From Baylisascaris procyonis (taxonomy: Eukaryota; Nematoda; Chromadorea; Rhabditida; Ascarididae): a stretch of 64,000 bases of DNA. Shown here one piece after another: positions 12,967 through 23,254 of this stretch (positions are counted from its first letter, which is position 1; each line of letters starts with the position of its first letter). The position numbers were made by a program, and so were the translations under genes. Location of the stretch: NCBI GenBank assembly GCA_037389465.1, contig JAZARR010000048.1:434001-498000 (forward strand), written 5' to 3'. The notes under the pieces were generated by a model. It was not told where the DNA came from. It did not search any database and saw nothing but the letters and a program-made list of their open reading frames with translations.

Positions 12967-13140
12967 GACCGATTGCGCCGCCGAAGCTCGATAGTCAGAT
13001 CTCATGCTGAAATGTTCTACAGATACTGCGTTATGTTCTGAGAACTTTCCTCAAAAAATACTGATGATGGACATTAATGCCTGCGAAGTTTTTCAAAACG
13101 GAATGAAAAAAATCGCTCCCGGATGGGTTAGAACCACCAT

Positions 13141-13174
<34 letters not shown>

Positions 13175-13319
13175 ATGCCACGGAAGCCCGCGAGTCAGAT
13201 CTCATCTTGGAATTTTCTACAGATACTAGGTTATGAGGTTCTCTCAAAAAAGCTGATGATGGGCATCCCTGCCTGGGACGTTTTTCAACCTGAAATAAGA
13301 GAATGCCGCTCGTGGATGT

Positions 13320-13377
<58 letters not shown>

Positions 13378-13509
13378 AGCCCTCGAGTCGGGTCTCATCC
13401 TGAAGTGTTCTACAGATACTCCGTTATGAGCTTTTCTCAAAAAAGGCTGATGATGGGCCTTCCTGCGTGCGAATTTTTTCAACCTGAAAGGAAGAAATGC
13501 CGCCCCGGA

Positions 13510-13562
<53 letters not shown>

Positions 13563-13903
13563 ACCACGGAAGCTCGAGAGTCAAATCTCATCCTGAGATG
13601 TTCTACAGGTACTCCGTTATGTTCTGGGAGCTTTTCTCAAAAAAGACTGATGATGGGCCTTCCTGCCTGTGAAGTTTTTCAACCTGAGATAAAAGAATGC
13701 CGCTCCTGGATGGGCTTGAACCGCCAACCTTTCGGTTAACGGCCGAACGCGCTAACCGATTGCGCCACGGAAGCTCGCTAGTCAGGTCTCATCCTGAAAT
13801 CTTCTGCAGATACTCCGTTATGAGCTTTTCTCAAAAACCGCTGATGATGGACAACCCTGCCTGCGAAGTTTTTCAACCTGGAATGAAAAAAACCGCTCCT
13901 GGA

Positions 13904-13939
<36 letters not shown>

Positions 13940-14334
13940 TAGCGCTACCCGATTGCGCCACGGAAGCTCTGGAGGCAGATCTCATCCTGAAATGTTCTAC
14001 AGATACTCCGTTATGTTCTGAGAGCCTTTCTCAGAAAAGGCTGATGATGGGCATCATTGCCTTCGAAGTTTTTCAACCTGGAATGAAAAAAACCGCTCCC
14101 GGAAGGGATTGAACCACCAACCCTTCGGTTAACAGCGGAACGCGGTAACCGATTGCGCCACGGAAGCTCGAGAGTCATATCTCATCCTGAAATGTTCTAC
14201 AGGTACCCCGTTATGTTCTGGGAGCTTTTCTCAAAAAAGACTGATGATGGGCCTTCCTGCCTGCGAAGTTTTTCAACCTGAAACAAAAGAATGCCGCTCC
14301 TTGATGGGCTTGAACCACCAACCTTTCGGTTAAT

Positions 14335-14365
<31 letters not shown>

Positions 14366-14504
14366 AGCTCGAGAGTCAGATCTCATCCTGAAATGTTCCA
14401 CAGGTGCTCCGTTATGTTCTGAGAGCTTTCTCAAAAAAGACTGGTGATGGGCCCTCCTGCCTGCGAAGTTTTTCAACCTGAAATAAAAGAACGCCGCTCC
14501 TGGA

Positions 14505-14550
<46 letters not shown>

Positions 14551-14887
14551 GGATTGCGCCACGGAAGCTCGAGAGTCAAATCTCATCCTGAAATGTTCTA
14601 CAGGTACTCCGTTATGTTCTGGGAGCTTTTCTCAAAAAAGACTGATGATGGGCCTTCCTGCCTGCGAAGTTTTTCAACCTGAAATAAAAGAATGCCGCTC
14701 CTGGATGGGCTTGAACCACCAACCTTTCGGTTAACGGCCGAACGCGCTAACCGATTGCGGCACGGAAGCTCGCTATTCAGATCTCATCCTGAAATGTTCT
14801 GCAGATACTCCGTTATGAGTTTTCTCAAAAACCGCTGATGATGGGCATCCCTGCCTGCGAAGTTTTTCAACCTGGAATGAAAAAGAC

Positions 14888-14900
14888 CGCTCCCGGATTT

Positions 14901-14931
<31 letters not shown>

Positions 14932-14961
14932 CTACGGGGTAACCGATTTCGCCACGGAAGC
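14888..14961 (-). pseudogene. tRNA-Asn-like pseudogene next to the retrotransposon
   Basis: The loop CTGTTAA is kept, but the 5' anticodon strand and the D arm are changed (antisense CAGCCCTACGGGGTAACCGA), so the anticodon stem and D stem cannot form. The T-stem 3' side is also altered (GGATTTGC). Near-identical defective copies lie at 29732-29805 and 31689-31762. The retrotransposon is inserted 30-35 bases upstream of this body's 5' end. Confidence 0.8.
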
Positions 14962-14990
14962 TCGAGAGTCAGATCTCATCCTGGAATTTT

Positions 14991-14995
14991 CTACA
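14991..14995. repeat. Target-site duplication, left copy (CTACA)
   Basis: CTACA precedes the element and is repeated at 23152-23156. Uninterrupted copies of the same repeat segment (TTTTCTACAGATACTTGG at 29831 and 31788) have CTACA once, which proves the 5-bp duplication. Confidence 0.95.
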
Positions 14996-16140
14996 TGTAT
15001 TGACCACCCTTTTTGTTGGTGGGTGTGTGTAGTGTGTATGTGTGAAGGTGGTCAATAATTAGATTATGTATGTTAGTTTGACCCCAAAGATTCGTGAACA
15101 AACAATAGAAAACGAATAAAACAAAGGAAAATTACTGTTTAACAATTGGCCTACGTTACTGTCGCTGTCCGATGTCGATTGAACTGCTGATCGCTTCTCG
15201 GTGCCAGGTTTAGTCAGTTCCGAGTTGACGCGTGGCGTTCCTGATCCACCGTCGACTTGCCTCTTTGCCACTGGTGTGGATCCAACCACAATCTCCGCTG
15301 GAGTCGACGATTCTGTCCACTGAGCTCCCTTCTGTGACCCGTCTACTTGTCGCGACACTCCGATTTTAATGACGCCTTCCGCTCGCCAATGACCACCTTT
15401 TGGGATTCTGTCAGTTACCCAAGAATACTTCACGCTGAGGTGGCTGCTCTTAGAATACCAATATCAGATGCTGTTGGTGCAACCGCCTTGTGCACCTTTC
15501 CACTGCTGTGTGAGCCACGCGTCAAACTTGGGTAATTAAACCTTTATTCGCATTTAAACAATCAAAACGCGACGCAGAAACATTTACATATCAACAGTAA
15601 AGGATAATATGATAGTAGGTTAACATGTGATTAAGTAAACTCATATATGGTTATAAGACAAGTACGTAATGTTATATCTTCTTATAACCCGACGGAAAGA
15701 ATACACATACTTATTCATAAGCCAAAACGTTAAGCGCACAACACCGATTCACTTTACACATTGTACAGTTACCGAACCTTTGGGGTTTGTTTATATAGCC
15801 TTCCTGCTGACACTTTCTTGAAGCTTATGGTCCGCCCCTTCTTTGTGCCGTTAGTTGAGTTGACAATTAACATTGTTCATGGGATGACTTGATGCGCATG
15901 TCCTCATGCACCTTTTGAGAAACAAAGCTCTCCCATGCCTTGTGAGCTTCCCACGCGCGTTGCCCTCTCTTTGAGCTCAACACTTCTGAGTGGCCGACTA
16001 ACAATCTCACTTTCATAATCCATTTGCACTACTTCGTTTCTTATAACTTTCTCACGTCCGCAAAACTAACTTTTGAAGCTTTAATCATCTTTCACTTTAT
16101 TTATTTCTACGCACTCATTCACTCGCGCGAAGCCGCGACA
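14996..16140 (-). repeat. 3' LTR of the BEL/Pao element
   Basis: On the minus strand it begins TGTCGCGGCTTCGCGCGAG and ends GGTCAATACA. It aligns with the other LTR over its full 1,145 bp with a constant offset of 7011. The only difference I saw is T at 15677 against A at 22688. Confidence 0.96.
15543..15548 (-). promoter_or_regulatory. Poly(A) signal candidate in the 3' LTR
   Basis: AATAAA on the minus strand (context GCGAATAAAGG) about 245 bases downstream of the TATA position in the same LTR. This order fits a U3-R-U5 layout. Confidence 0.5.
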
Positions 16141-16152
16141 CTCCCACCGGCC
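16141..16152 (-). other. Polypurine-tract candidate
   Basis: The minus strand directly before the 3' LTR reads GGCCGGTGGGAG. It is only moderately purine-rich, but its position against the LTR is that expected of the plus-strand primer. Confidence 0.55.
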
Positions 16153-16230
16153 CACATGAGAAAGCTTCCTGGGAAGTTCCTTGTACCGTTAACTTCGAAG
16201 TGATGAGGATTGTAGCAACTTCTGATTACT

Positions 16231-19200
16231 TCACTTTTTCTGCACGGTGCGTGACCTCAATACCCAATGATTTGCATCTTCGAGCTGCGACTGTTGGACT
16301 TGGGGGGCGTTACCTTTTTCCTCTTCCCTCTGCTCACATGCCCTCACCTCTAGCGGGTAAAGGTAATTCAAAGGTCTCTCCAAATTTCCGCCAGTGGGTG
16401 TTTTTAGGACGACCTTGCGTATTTGGTTATCTTTACTTCGGTTAATGGATATGATCATTCCTGTTTTCCACTGACCTCTTGGTACCCCTTCCTCATAAAT
16501 GATTACCATTTCTCCAACTTGCGGTTCTCTTGTTATCACGTTTCGCGGTCCAGTGTGTTCCATTCTTTGCTGCTCTCTTAGGCTTAGCAAGTACTCATCC
16601 CGCCACCGCTTCCAGAAATCCTCAAGGACGCGCAGACCTATTTTATATTTTTCTTGCAAAGCGATCATTTCCGATTCGGGTTTGTAACTTGGGTCTGACA
16701 CCTCGTTCTGGTCCTCCGAACCAGCGATCAATAGGTTTATATGTGGGCTAACGAAATCGATCGGTCTTATTGCTTTACCTTCGTGATTGTTTTCATAGAC
16801 ATAAGTGATGGGTCTGCTATTTAAGACTGCTTCAATCTCACACAGTAAAGTCTGTAACTCCTCGACTTTCAAAATCTTTCTTCCTAGGGCTTTGCTGAGT
16901 GACCGCTTAACTAAACCAATCATTCTCTCATAAGCTCCGCCCTTCCATGGTGCGTGACTAGTGATAAAGTCCCATCGTAAGCCGTTTTCACTTCCATATT
17001 GGGCCAACCCCTCTTCAAGTTCCTTTTTCTGGTGTTCACTCACCAAAATTTTTCCCGCCGACGTGAATGTAGTGGCGTTATCCGACAGAATTCTTTCGGG
17101 TACTCCTCTTCGAGCTACAAACCTTCGAAAAGTTTGAATAAACTGTTCTGCTGTTAGACTGCTAACTGTGTCTAGGTGGACGGCTCTAGTAACCAAACAC
17201 GTCCATAGACATCCCCAGATCTTCGTTGTCTGACCTTTATCTTTGACTAACATGGGGCCGAAATAGTCTACTCCGGTATGTTGAAAGGGAAACGCTCGTC
17301 TTGTTCTATACGCCGGTAAAGAAGGCATGGGGGGTAGCGCGAATGGGCCGCCTTCATGCTTTTTGCAAGTCAGACATCTTCTGAGCACTCTTTTTACTAC
17401 TGCTCGACCTTTCGGGATCCAAAACCGCTCTCTTACATCGCACAACGTTTTTTGCACCCCTTGATGAAAGTTTTTCTTGTGAGCTTGTTCTATGATCAGT
17501 TCTGTGACTTTATGTTTGGATGGCAGTAAAATGGGCCACTTCGTTTGGGCCAGGAGGTCTTCGTGCTCGTATCTCCCTTTACATCTTAGTAATCCGCCCA
17601 TCTCTACCACCCCTAGCTGCTTCCTTAATTGATGCGGTTTGTCGTGTTGCAATGCCTCTTTTAGTTCATGGAATTGTTTATTTTGCATGATGTCCATGAT
17701 TTTCATTTCCGCATATTCTAGTTCCTCCATACTTAACCCTGACTGTTGCCGTCGAGTCCCCTTTCTCATTTCTATCCACCTGAGGACATATCCTATTACC
17801 CCTTTCAGCTTCCTCCACGTGCTGACTCGGGCCGCCACTCTTTCTAACCAATCTTCCTCCTTTTCCTGATCGTGCTGTAGTGTGGTTAGTGTTGCTACTA
17901 CGCTGCTGGTCATATCCTGCTCTTGGACCTCTCCCTGCAATTTTTGATCATCGCTTAAAGGCCAGTGCGTTTCACTCTTTACTAACCATTCCGGGCCCTT
18001 CCACCAAATGTTGCTGTTTGCTAAGCTTTTAGGGGTTGCACCTCTCGACGCAAGGTCAGCCGGGTTTTCTCTACCTCCGACGTGTCTGTACTCAATCCCG
18101 TAGTGCTTGTTTAGTTCTTGTACACGGTTTGCTACGAATACCGGTAACGCTCTATTACTCATTATCCAAGCTAGAGCACATTTTGAATCGCTCCACAGTA
18201 CTTTTTTCTCAATGGCCACTTTCAACTGTCTTTCCACATATACTAATGCTCTCACTCCGATAACGCATGCCATCAGTTCCAGCCTGGGTATGGAGATGTC
18301 TCTTAAAGGGCATAGTCGCGTCTTCGAGAACACTAAGTGACTCTCAGCCTTACTGTCAACTTTGCTACGTAGGTAGATCGCCGCAGCGAAAGCGTGCTGC
18401 GAAGCGTCTACAAATGCATGCAGCTGTAACCTTTTGCTGTCACTCCTAACAACTCTTCGATCGATTACAAACGTGGGGTATTCCATCCAGTTCATTACTA
18501 TGTTGGTCCAGTTCACCTGATGTTCTGGTCTCAGTATTTCATCCCATTGGTATCCTTCTTTCCATAGTGTTTGAAAAAGGAGTTTTCCTTTTAGAAGCAC
18601 TGGCGATATCAGTCCTAAGGGGTCAAAATTTGCGGAAAGGTGTGAAAGGACTTTTCTTTTTGTTAGTGCTGCACCCTCGTTTTCATCTCTGTTTACGAGC
18701 CTTACGGTCAGGGTATCCTCTTGCCTATCCCACCCTAATCCAAGCACGTTTGTAATGTCTTCCTGCATTAAGTCCGCTTCTTGAAACTGGGTGACAACGG
18801 ACTTGTCATTGGAGGCCCACTGCCTCAGGTTCATGGACGCTTTATCAAATATTGCTTTCGCCATGTGGTAGTGTTGCACAGCTTCCTCTGAGGTTTCGGC
18901 ACTTAAAATAACATTGTCTACGTATGTGTTTTCTTTAATCTGCTCGGTTAGTCCTCTGAATCTCTGCACTTTCGCCTTATCCTCTTTTTCTGCTTCCTTA
19001 GCTACTTTGTCCAAATGGAACCTTAACGTTGCTCCAAGGAGGAATGGGCTGGCTACTACGCCGAACGCAACTCTTGTAAAGCGATAGGTCTTCAAATTGT
19101 CGTTGTTTAATCCTTTCTCTGGCCGATCTAGCCACAAGAACCTAGTTACATCTCGTTCTGTTTTCTTGAGAGACAGTTGAAGAAATGCTTTTTCTACGTC

Positions 19201-21954
19201 TGCTATCACTATTATTTTTGGAAGACGGAATCTCAACAAAATCCCCCCTAGATCGGGTAACAGTGCTGGTCCTGAATAGAGACACTCGTTTAAACTTTTT
19301 TCGCGCTTACTCGCTTTTGCTGAGGCGTCAAACACTATTCTCAGTTTGGTTGTACTTTTCGATGGGGTTATAACTGGCTGATGCGGAACGTACCTAACCG
19401 GCCCATCTGGCTTGCTTCCTCTAGCTACTTCTTCAATTATCCCCAGCCGCTCTTGCTCTCGCAGAGCTTGGTCATACTTTGACAACAACTCCGGGTCTCC
19501 ATGCAATCGTTTCAGCAGTGACTTGAGACGACCGAGGCTGAGTCCAAAATTATTTTCAAGCTCAATTTCTTCATATTTCCATGGCCAACAGACTTGGTAC
19601 CGACCGTCGATAAATTCAACTGTCTTATCGAAACATTCCAGTGCCCGGTCGTTTTCTTGATCTTTGGATTGTTCGTTTACCCCAATACTTTCAAGCTTCC
19701 AAAATTTCTCAACCTCTGCCCACTGGTCCTCTGTACCGCTAGCACCTCCGACGACGTTCACCCCACAGTAGGTATGGATCTCTTTCTCTTTTTCAAGCCG
19801 TCCTCCTATCATAGATCCTACCTTCGTCGATATACGGTACAAGTTATTCGCGAGTTTTTGAGGTGCGCCACTACCCATCAGTTCCCAATAAAAATCCGAT
19901 CCTATAAGAATCCCTGGGGCCACTATCAGCTCTTGTCCCAAATCTTCTCCCTCTTTCTCTTGTTTGAGCGGTTTCCGACAGGTTAATTCCCTAACTAACC
20001 TCGGGACAACGTTCACTTCTATAACCTGCGTCTTCCCCTTCTCGAGACAAAGTCCAACTTCTACCAACTGGGATTCCAACTTCTTTGCCCGTTTGGAAGC
20101 GAAGGTGTCAAGCGAAATAACCTCTGATGTAATAGGACTCAGCTTGAGCTGCTTTGCCATCGATGTTGTAATAAAGGATCGCTGCGAACCGCTATCAAAC
20201 AGTGCGTAAGTCTCCAGTATAGGGCTCCTCTCATCTTTTGGATTATATATATCTACTCGAATAGTAGGAAGGTACACTTTAGTATCGCGAGCGACTAGGT
20301 TTCTGCACTCTCCCTCGACGATTTCCTTGAACTCCTTATTTGTGGCCATTTGTGTGGGGGAGGTCACAGCATTGGCTTGAGCCCGCTCCTGCTCAACTAC
20401 CACGGCATTGGTTTGAAATGTCACCTGTGGATTTGGTGAAGTTCTAGGTGGACGCTGACTAATTGTCTTCAGTCCTTCACTTGCGGGCTCCTCGTTGGAA
20501 CCCCCCTCTAATTGTACTACTGACCTAGAAGCCCACTCCGGCTGCTGCATTGTGCCTGATTCCCTCTGTTGCCAGTTGGTATTGGGTCTGCCATTTGGGT
20601 TGATTGCTTGATCGTGTTCGTTTGGTCTCATTCGCGCTTGGTTATTCATTTGCATTGTTGGACTCCGCCACGATAAATTAACCCTCTCTCTCCGTGGACA
20701 AAGTGCACTGTGATGACTACCTCGACAATAGAAGCAAGGTTTAGTGAATTTACAATTCCTGCTTTTGTGACCTTCTCGCAGACATCTAAAACATAACTTG
20801 AGATCTGTGATGCGTTGTTCTCGGTCAGTAATCCTTCTATATCTCAAGCACTCATCCGCAAAATGGGCCTGCGCACATAACGCACAACCTTTCTCAGTAT
20901 AATTTTTCGCGGCTGTGAAGGCCGTTGCTACGCTTGTTCCGTTTCGCGGAAATTCCGCGTGTGACGTTCTCCTTTCACTGTCTTTTATGCTTGCTATCTC
21001 TTCCTTCCTCTTCATATAACAGTCTAGCGCACCCTTTACCATCTCCATATCCCATTCTTGTTCTACCTTATCCCTCAACATCTCTTCCAGAATGGAGGGA
21101 GGGAGTTTTTGCAGAACCGATAGTACTGATGAGGGGTTGTCGAGTGGTTCTTTAAGAGCCCTCAACTGTTTGCAAACCCTAGACAAGGCCTCCCCAAATC
21201 TCTTCATATCGCTTAACTTGTCCGAACAAGCCGGTAACATTTGCAGTGTTCGGTATAGGTGCCTCCTTACGATAACTGGATTACCAAACTTTTCTGCTAG
21301 GAGGTCTTTAGCTTCTTGGTAACTTTCATTGGTAATGGGTAGCCCCGCGATAGCTTCTTTCGCATTCCCATGTAAACAACTCGCTAGATGTGTCATTTTT
21401 ATCACTGGCGGAATTGGTTGCTCATCTACCACCGCTGCAAAGGAATCCCAAAATTCTCTCCATTCTAGGGGGTCGCCATGGAATTGGGGGAGAGTTGCTC
21501 GGGGCAATTCTGTTTTCCATCCCTTTTCTTCTTGTTTAGCTTCTAGAAGCGGCAATGTTTTATCTGCTAAGTCTAATTGTGCGAGCTTGCACTTCAGAGT
21601 AGCTACTGCCTCATCTGCCTTATCAACTACTTCCAGGAAGCTGTCTTCGGCCTCACACTCTTTCTCATACCGCTCACTCTCCTTTTGTTGCTTCTCTCCA
21701 GTTAGACCTATCAGGAGCTCTCTCCACGCGGTATGGCTCTTATTTATCTTTTCTACATCCGTTTCTATTCGCATAAGGTCCTCTGTAACGCGCGACCTTA
21801 TAACCATTCTTTCCTCTCCAGTCTTAGGCTGCTCACTGTAATCAGGCAATTCGTCCAAGTACTTCTGAAGCCTTCCCTTGGCCAGCGTAAGCTGCTTTCG
21901 CAGACCAGCGGAAGACATATTTTCATTTATCTCTCCTACAGCAATTAAAGCCAA
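16231..21954 (-). CDS. BEL/Pao Gag-Pol polyprotein, 1,907 residues
   Basis: One uninterrupted frame encodes the capsid and enzymes for reverse transcription and integration in cytoplasmic particles. From N to C: a charged helical region (about 20-145), DUF1759-like Gag (150-320), three Cys-His knuckles (C357-C369, C388-C401, C407-C419), aspartic protease with DSGS (D587), reverse transcriptase with ADVEKAF (D919) and YVDN (D1013, with N at the usual second Asp), Pao-type connection, RNase H (D1183, E1226, D1256, D1300), integrase zinc finger (H1492, H1497, C1527, C1530), integrase core (D1563, D1625, E1676) and a DUF5641-like C-terminus (1780-1868). The start lies about 52 bases after the 5' LTR; M13 (21918) is an alternative start. 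No frameshift or stop breaks Gag from Pol. I judge it coding-competent; YVDN is the one catalytic oddity. Confidence 0.95.
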   Translation of the reverse strand: MALIAVGEINENMSSAGLRKQLTLAKGRLQKYLDELPDYSEQPKTGEERMVIRSRVTEDLMRIETDVEKINKSHTAWRELLIGLTGEKQQKESERYEKECEAEDSFLEVVDKADEAVATLKCKLAQLDLADKTLPLLEAKQEEKGWKTELPRATLPQFHGDPLEWREFWDSFAAVVDEQPIPPVIKMTHLASCLHGNAKEAIAGLPITNESYQEAKDLLAEKFGNPVIVRRHLYRTLQMLPACSDKLSDMKRFGEALSRVCKQLRALKEPLDNPSSVLSVLQKLPPSILEEMLRDKVEQEWDMEMVKGALDCYMKRKEEIASIKDSERRTSHAEFPRNGTSVATAFTAAKNYTEKGCALCAQAHFADECLRYRRITDREQRITDLKLCFRCLREGHKSRNCKFTKPCFYCRGSHHSALCPRRERVNLSWRSPTMQMNNQARMRPNEHDQAINPNGRPNTNWQQRESGTMQQPEWASRSVVQLEGGSNEEPASEGLKTISQRPPRTSPNPQVTFQTNAVVVEQERAQANAVTSPTQMATNKEFKEIVEGECRNLVARDTKVYLPTIRVDIYNPKDERSPILETYALFDSGSQRSFITTSMAKQLKLSPITSEVISLDTFASKRAKKLESQLVEVGLCLEKGKTQVIEVNVVPRLVRELTCRKPLKQEKEGEDLGQELIVAPGILIGSDFYWELMGSGAPQKLANNLYRISTKVGSMIGGRLEKEKEIHTYCGVNVVGGASGTEDQWAEVEKFWKLESIGVNEQSKDQENDRALECFDKTVEFIDGRYQVCWPWKYEEIELENNFGLSLGRLKSLLKRLHGDPELLSKYDQALREQERLGIIEEVARGSKPDGPVRYVPHQPVITPSKSTTKLRIVFDASAKASKREKSLNECLYSGPALLPDLGGILLRFRLPKIIVIADVEKAFLQLSLKKTERDVTRFLWLDRPEKGLNNDNLKTYRFTRVAFGVVASPFLLGATLRFHLDKVAKEAEKEDKAKVQRFRGLTEQIKENTYVDNVILSAETSEEAVQHYHMAKAIFDKASMNLRQWASNDKSVVTQFQEADLMQEDITNVLGLGWDRQEDTLTVRLVNRDENEGAALTKRKVLSHLSANFDPLGLISPVLLKGKLLFQTLWKEGYQWDEILRPEHQVNWTNIVMNWMEYPTFVIDRRVVRSDSKRLQLHAFVDASQHAFAAAIYLRSKVDSKAESHLVFSKTRLCPLRDISIPRLELMACVIGVRALVYVERQLKVAIEKKVLWSDSKCALAWIMSNRALPVFVANRVQELNKHYGIEYRHVGGRENPADLASRGATPKSLANSNIWWKGPEWLVKSETHWPLSDDQKLQGEVQEQDMTSSVVATLTTLQHDQEKEEDWLERVAARVSTWRKLKGVIGYVLRWIEMRKGTRRQQSGLSMEELEYAEMKIMDIMQNKQFHELKEALQHDKPHQLRKQLGVVEMGGLLRCKGRYEHEDLLAQTKWPILLPSKHKVTELIIEQAHKKNFHQGVQKTLCDVRERFWIPKGRAVVKRVLRRCLTCKKHEGGPFALPPMPSLPAYRTRRAFPFQHTGVDYFGPMLVKDKGQTTKIWGCLWTCLVTRAVHLDTVSSLTAEQFIQTFRRFVARRGVPERILSDNATTFTSAGKILVSEHQKKELEEGLAQYGSENGLRWDFITSHAPWKGGAYERMIGLVKRSLSKALGRKILKVEELQTLLCEIEAVLNSRPITYVYENNHEGKAIRPIDFVSPHINLLIAGSEDQNEVSDPSYKPESEMIALQEKYKIGLRVLEDFWKRWRDEYLLSLREQQRMEHTGPRNVITREPQVGEMVIIYEEGVPRGQWKTGMIISINRSKDNQIRKVVLKTPTGGNLERPLNYLYPLEVRACEQREEEKGNAPQVQQSQLEDANHWVLRSRTVQKK

Positions 21955-21988
21955 ATTAGAGTGATTGTTAAAGGCCGACTCAGTAATG

Positions 21989-22006
21989 TCCCGGCTCGTG
22001 GCACCA
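21989..22006 (-). other. Primer-binding site of the retrotransposon
   Basis: The minus strand directly after the 5' LTR reads TGGTGCCACGAGCCGGGA. It begins with TGG, the complement of tRNA CCA, with no gap to the LTR. The implied primer tRNA ends ...CTCGTGGCACCA with an A discriminator; I could not assign it to a known tRNA. It does not match the tRNA-Asn of the array. Confidence 0.75.
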
Positions 22007-23151
22007 TGTATTGACCACCCTTTTTGTTGGTGGGTGTGTGTAGTGTGTATGTGTGAAGGTGGTCAATAATTAGATTATGTATGTTAGTTTGACCCCAAAG
22101 ATTCGTGAACAAACAATAGAAAACGAATAAAACAAAGGAAAATTACTGTTTAACAATTGGCCTACGTTACTGTCGCTGTCCGATGTCGATTGAACTGCTG
22201 ATCGCTTCTCGGTGCCAGGTTTAGTCAGTTCCGAGTTGACGCGTGGCGTTCCTGATCCACCGTCGACTTGCCTCTTTGCCACTGGTGTGGATCCAACCAC
22301 AATCTCCGCTGGAGTCGACGATTCTGTCCACTGAGCTCCCTTCTGTGACCCGTCTACTTGTCGCGACACTCCGATTTTAATGACGCCTTCCGCTCGCCAA
22401 TGACCACCTTTTGGGATTCTGTCAGTTACCCAAGAATACTTCACGCTGAGGTGGCTGCTCTTAGAATACCAATATCAGATGCTGTTGGTGCAACCGCCTT
22501 GTGCACCTTTCCACTGCTGTGTGAGCCACGCGTCAAACTTGGGTAATTAAACCTTTATTCGCATTTAAACAATCAAAACGCGACGCAGAAACATTTACAT
22601 ATCAACAGTAAAGGATAATATGATAGTAGGTTAACATGTGATTAAGTAAACTCATATATGGTTATAAGACAAGTACGTAATGTTATAACTTCTTATAACC
22701 CGACGGAAAGAATACACATACTTATTCATAAGCCAAAACGTTAAGCGCACAACACCGATTCACTTTACACATTGTACAGTTACCGAACCTTTGGGGTTTG
22801 TTTATATAGCCTTCCTGCTGACACTTTCTTGAAGCTTATGGTCCGCCCCTTCTTTGTGCCGTTAGTTGAGTTGACAATTAACATTGTTCATGGGATGACT
22901 TGATGCGCATGTCCTCATGCACCTTTTGAGAAACAAAGCTCTCCCATGCCTTGTGAGCTTCCCACGCGCGTTGCCCTCTCTTTGAGCTCAACACTTCTGA
23001 GTGGCCGACTAACAATCTCACTTTCATAATCCATTTGCACTACTTCGTTTCTTATAACTTTCTCACGTCCGCAAAACTAACTTTTGAAGCTTTAATCATC
23101 TTTCACTTTATTTATTTCTACGCACTCATTCACTCGCGCGAAGCCGCGACA
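22007..23151 (-). repeat. 5' LTR of the BEL/Pao element (promoter LTR)
   Basis: Same ends and length as the 3' LTR; it lies upstream of Gag-Pol on the minus strand. A TATA-like motif lies about 345 bases into the LTR and a poly(A) signal about 250 bases after it, so U3 is roughly 370 bases, with R and U5 after that; these limits are inferred. Confidence 0.96.
22801..22808 (-). promoter_or_regulatory. TATA-like box in the 5' LTR
   Basis: TATATAAA on the minus strand (context GGCTATATAAACAAACC), about 345 bases inside the LTR. The identical motif in the 3' LTR is at 15790-15797. It would set the start of the retrotransposon transcript near 22770. Confidence 0.6.
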
Positions 23152-23156
23152 CTACA
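23152..23156. repeat. Target-site duplication, right copy (CTACA)
   Basis: CTACA follows the terminal CA-complement end of the element and continues into GATACTTGGTTATGAGG of the array spacer. Five-base duplications are usual for BEL/Pao elements. Confidence 0.95.
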
Positions 23157-23254
23157 GATACTTGGTTATGAGGTTTTCTCAAAAAAACCTGATGATGGGC
23201 ATCCTTGCCTTCGAAGTTTTTCAACCTGGAATGAAAAAGCCGCTCCCGGATGGT

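Larger units (their letters stand above)
7057..14995 (-). repeat. tRNA-Asn satellite array, left part (41 units)
   Basis: This is a head-to-tail tandem array, mean period about 196 bp, with one tRNA-Asn-type body per unit on the minus strand. The antisense anticodon triplet starts at 7094, 7288, 7481, 7672, 7866, 8058, 8257, 8456, 8655, 8849, 9049, 9241, 9441, 9641, 9835, 10028, 10221, 10414, 10606, 10796, 10997, 11189, 11383, 11576, 11770, 11969, 12169, 12362, 12556, 12755, 12951, 13151, 13344, 13537, 13738, 13931, 14131, 14332, 14532, 14733 and 14925. A canonical body spans 37 bases before to 36 bases after that first base. Spacings fall near 190-194 or 198-202. This part is more heterogeneous than the right part, with many bodies carrying acceptor mismatches; near-perfect bodies include those at 9641, 9835, 10221, 11189 and 11576. 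The array is interrupted at 14996 by the retrotransposon. Confidence 0.95.
14996..23151 (-). mobile_element. BEL/Pao LTR retrotransposon, complete and apparently intact
   Basis: An 8,156-bp element inserted in the tRNA array, transcribed on the minus strand. It has two 1,145-bp LTRs (TG...CA ends), a primer-binding site directly beside the 5' LTR, one long Gag-Pol frame, a short purine-rich tract beside the 3' LTR, and CTACA duplicated on both sides. Domain order protease, reverse transcriptase, RNase H, integrase with DSG protease and DUF1759-type Gag identifies BEL/Pao. There is no env-like frame: only 90 bp separate the stop codon from the 3' LTR. The near-identical LTRs and open frame indicate a very recent insertion. 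Confidence 0.96.

Noticed and set aside
15059..15433. 124-codon minus-strand open frame in the 3' LTR, duplicated at 22070-22444.
   Set aside because: It lies inside the LTRs, has no recognisable domain, and is duplicated only because the LTRs are. It is probably a chance frame.
16141..16230. Search for an env-like third gene in the retrotransposon.
   Set aside because: Only 90 bp lie between the Gag-Pol stop codon and the 3' LTR, so no envelope gene is present.
19594..19986. Plus-strand frames opposite Gag-Pol (for example 130 codons here and 170 codons at 21329-21841).
   Set aside because: They are antisense shadows of the long conserved Gag-Pol frame and have no domain of their own.
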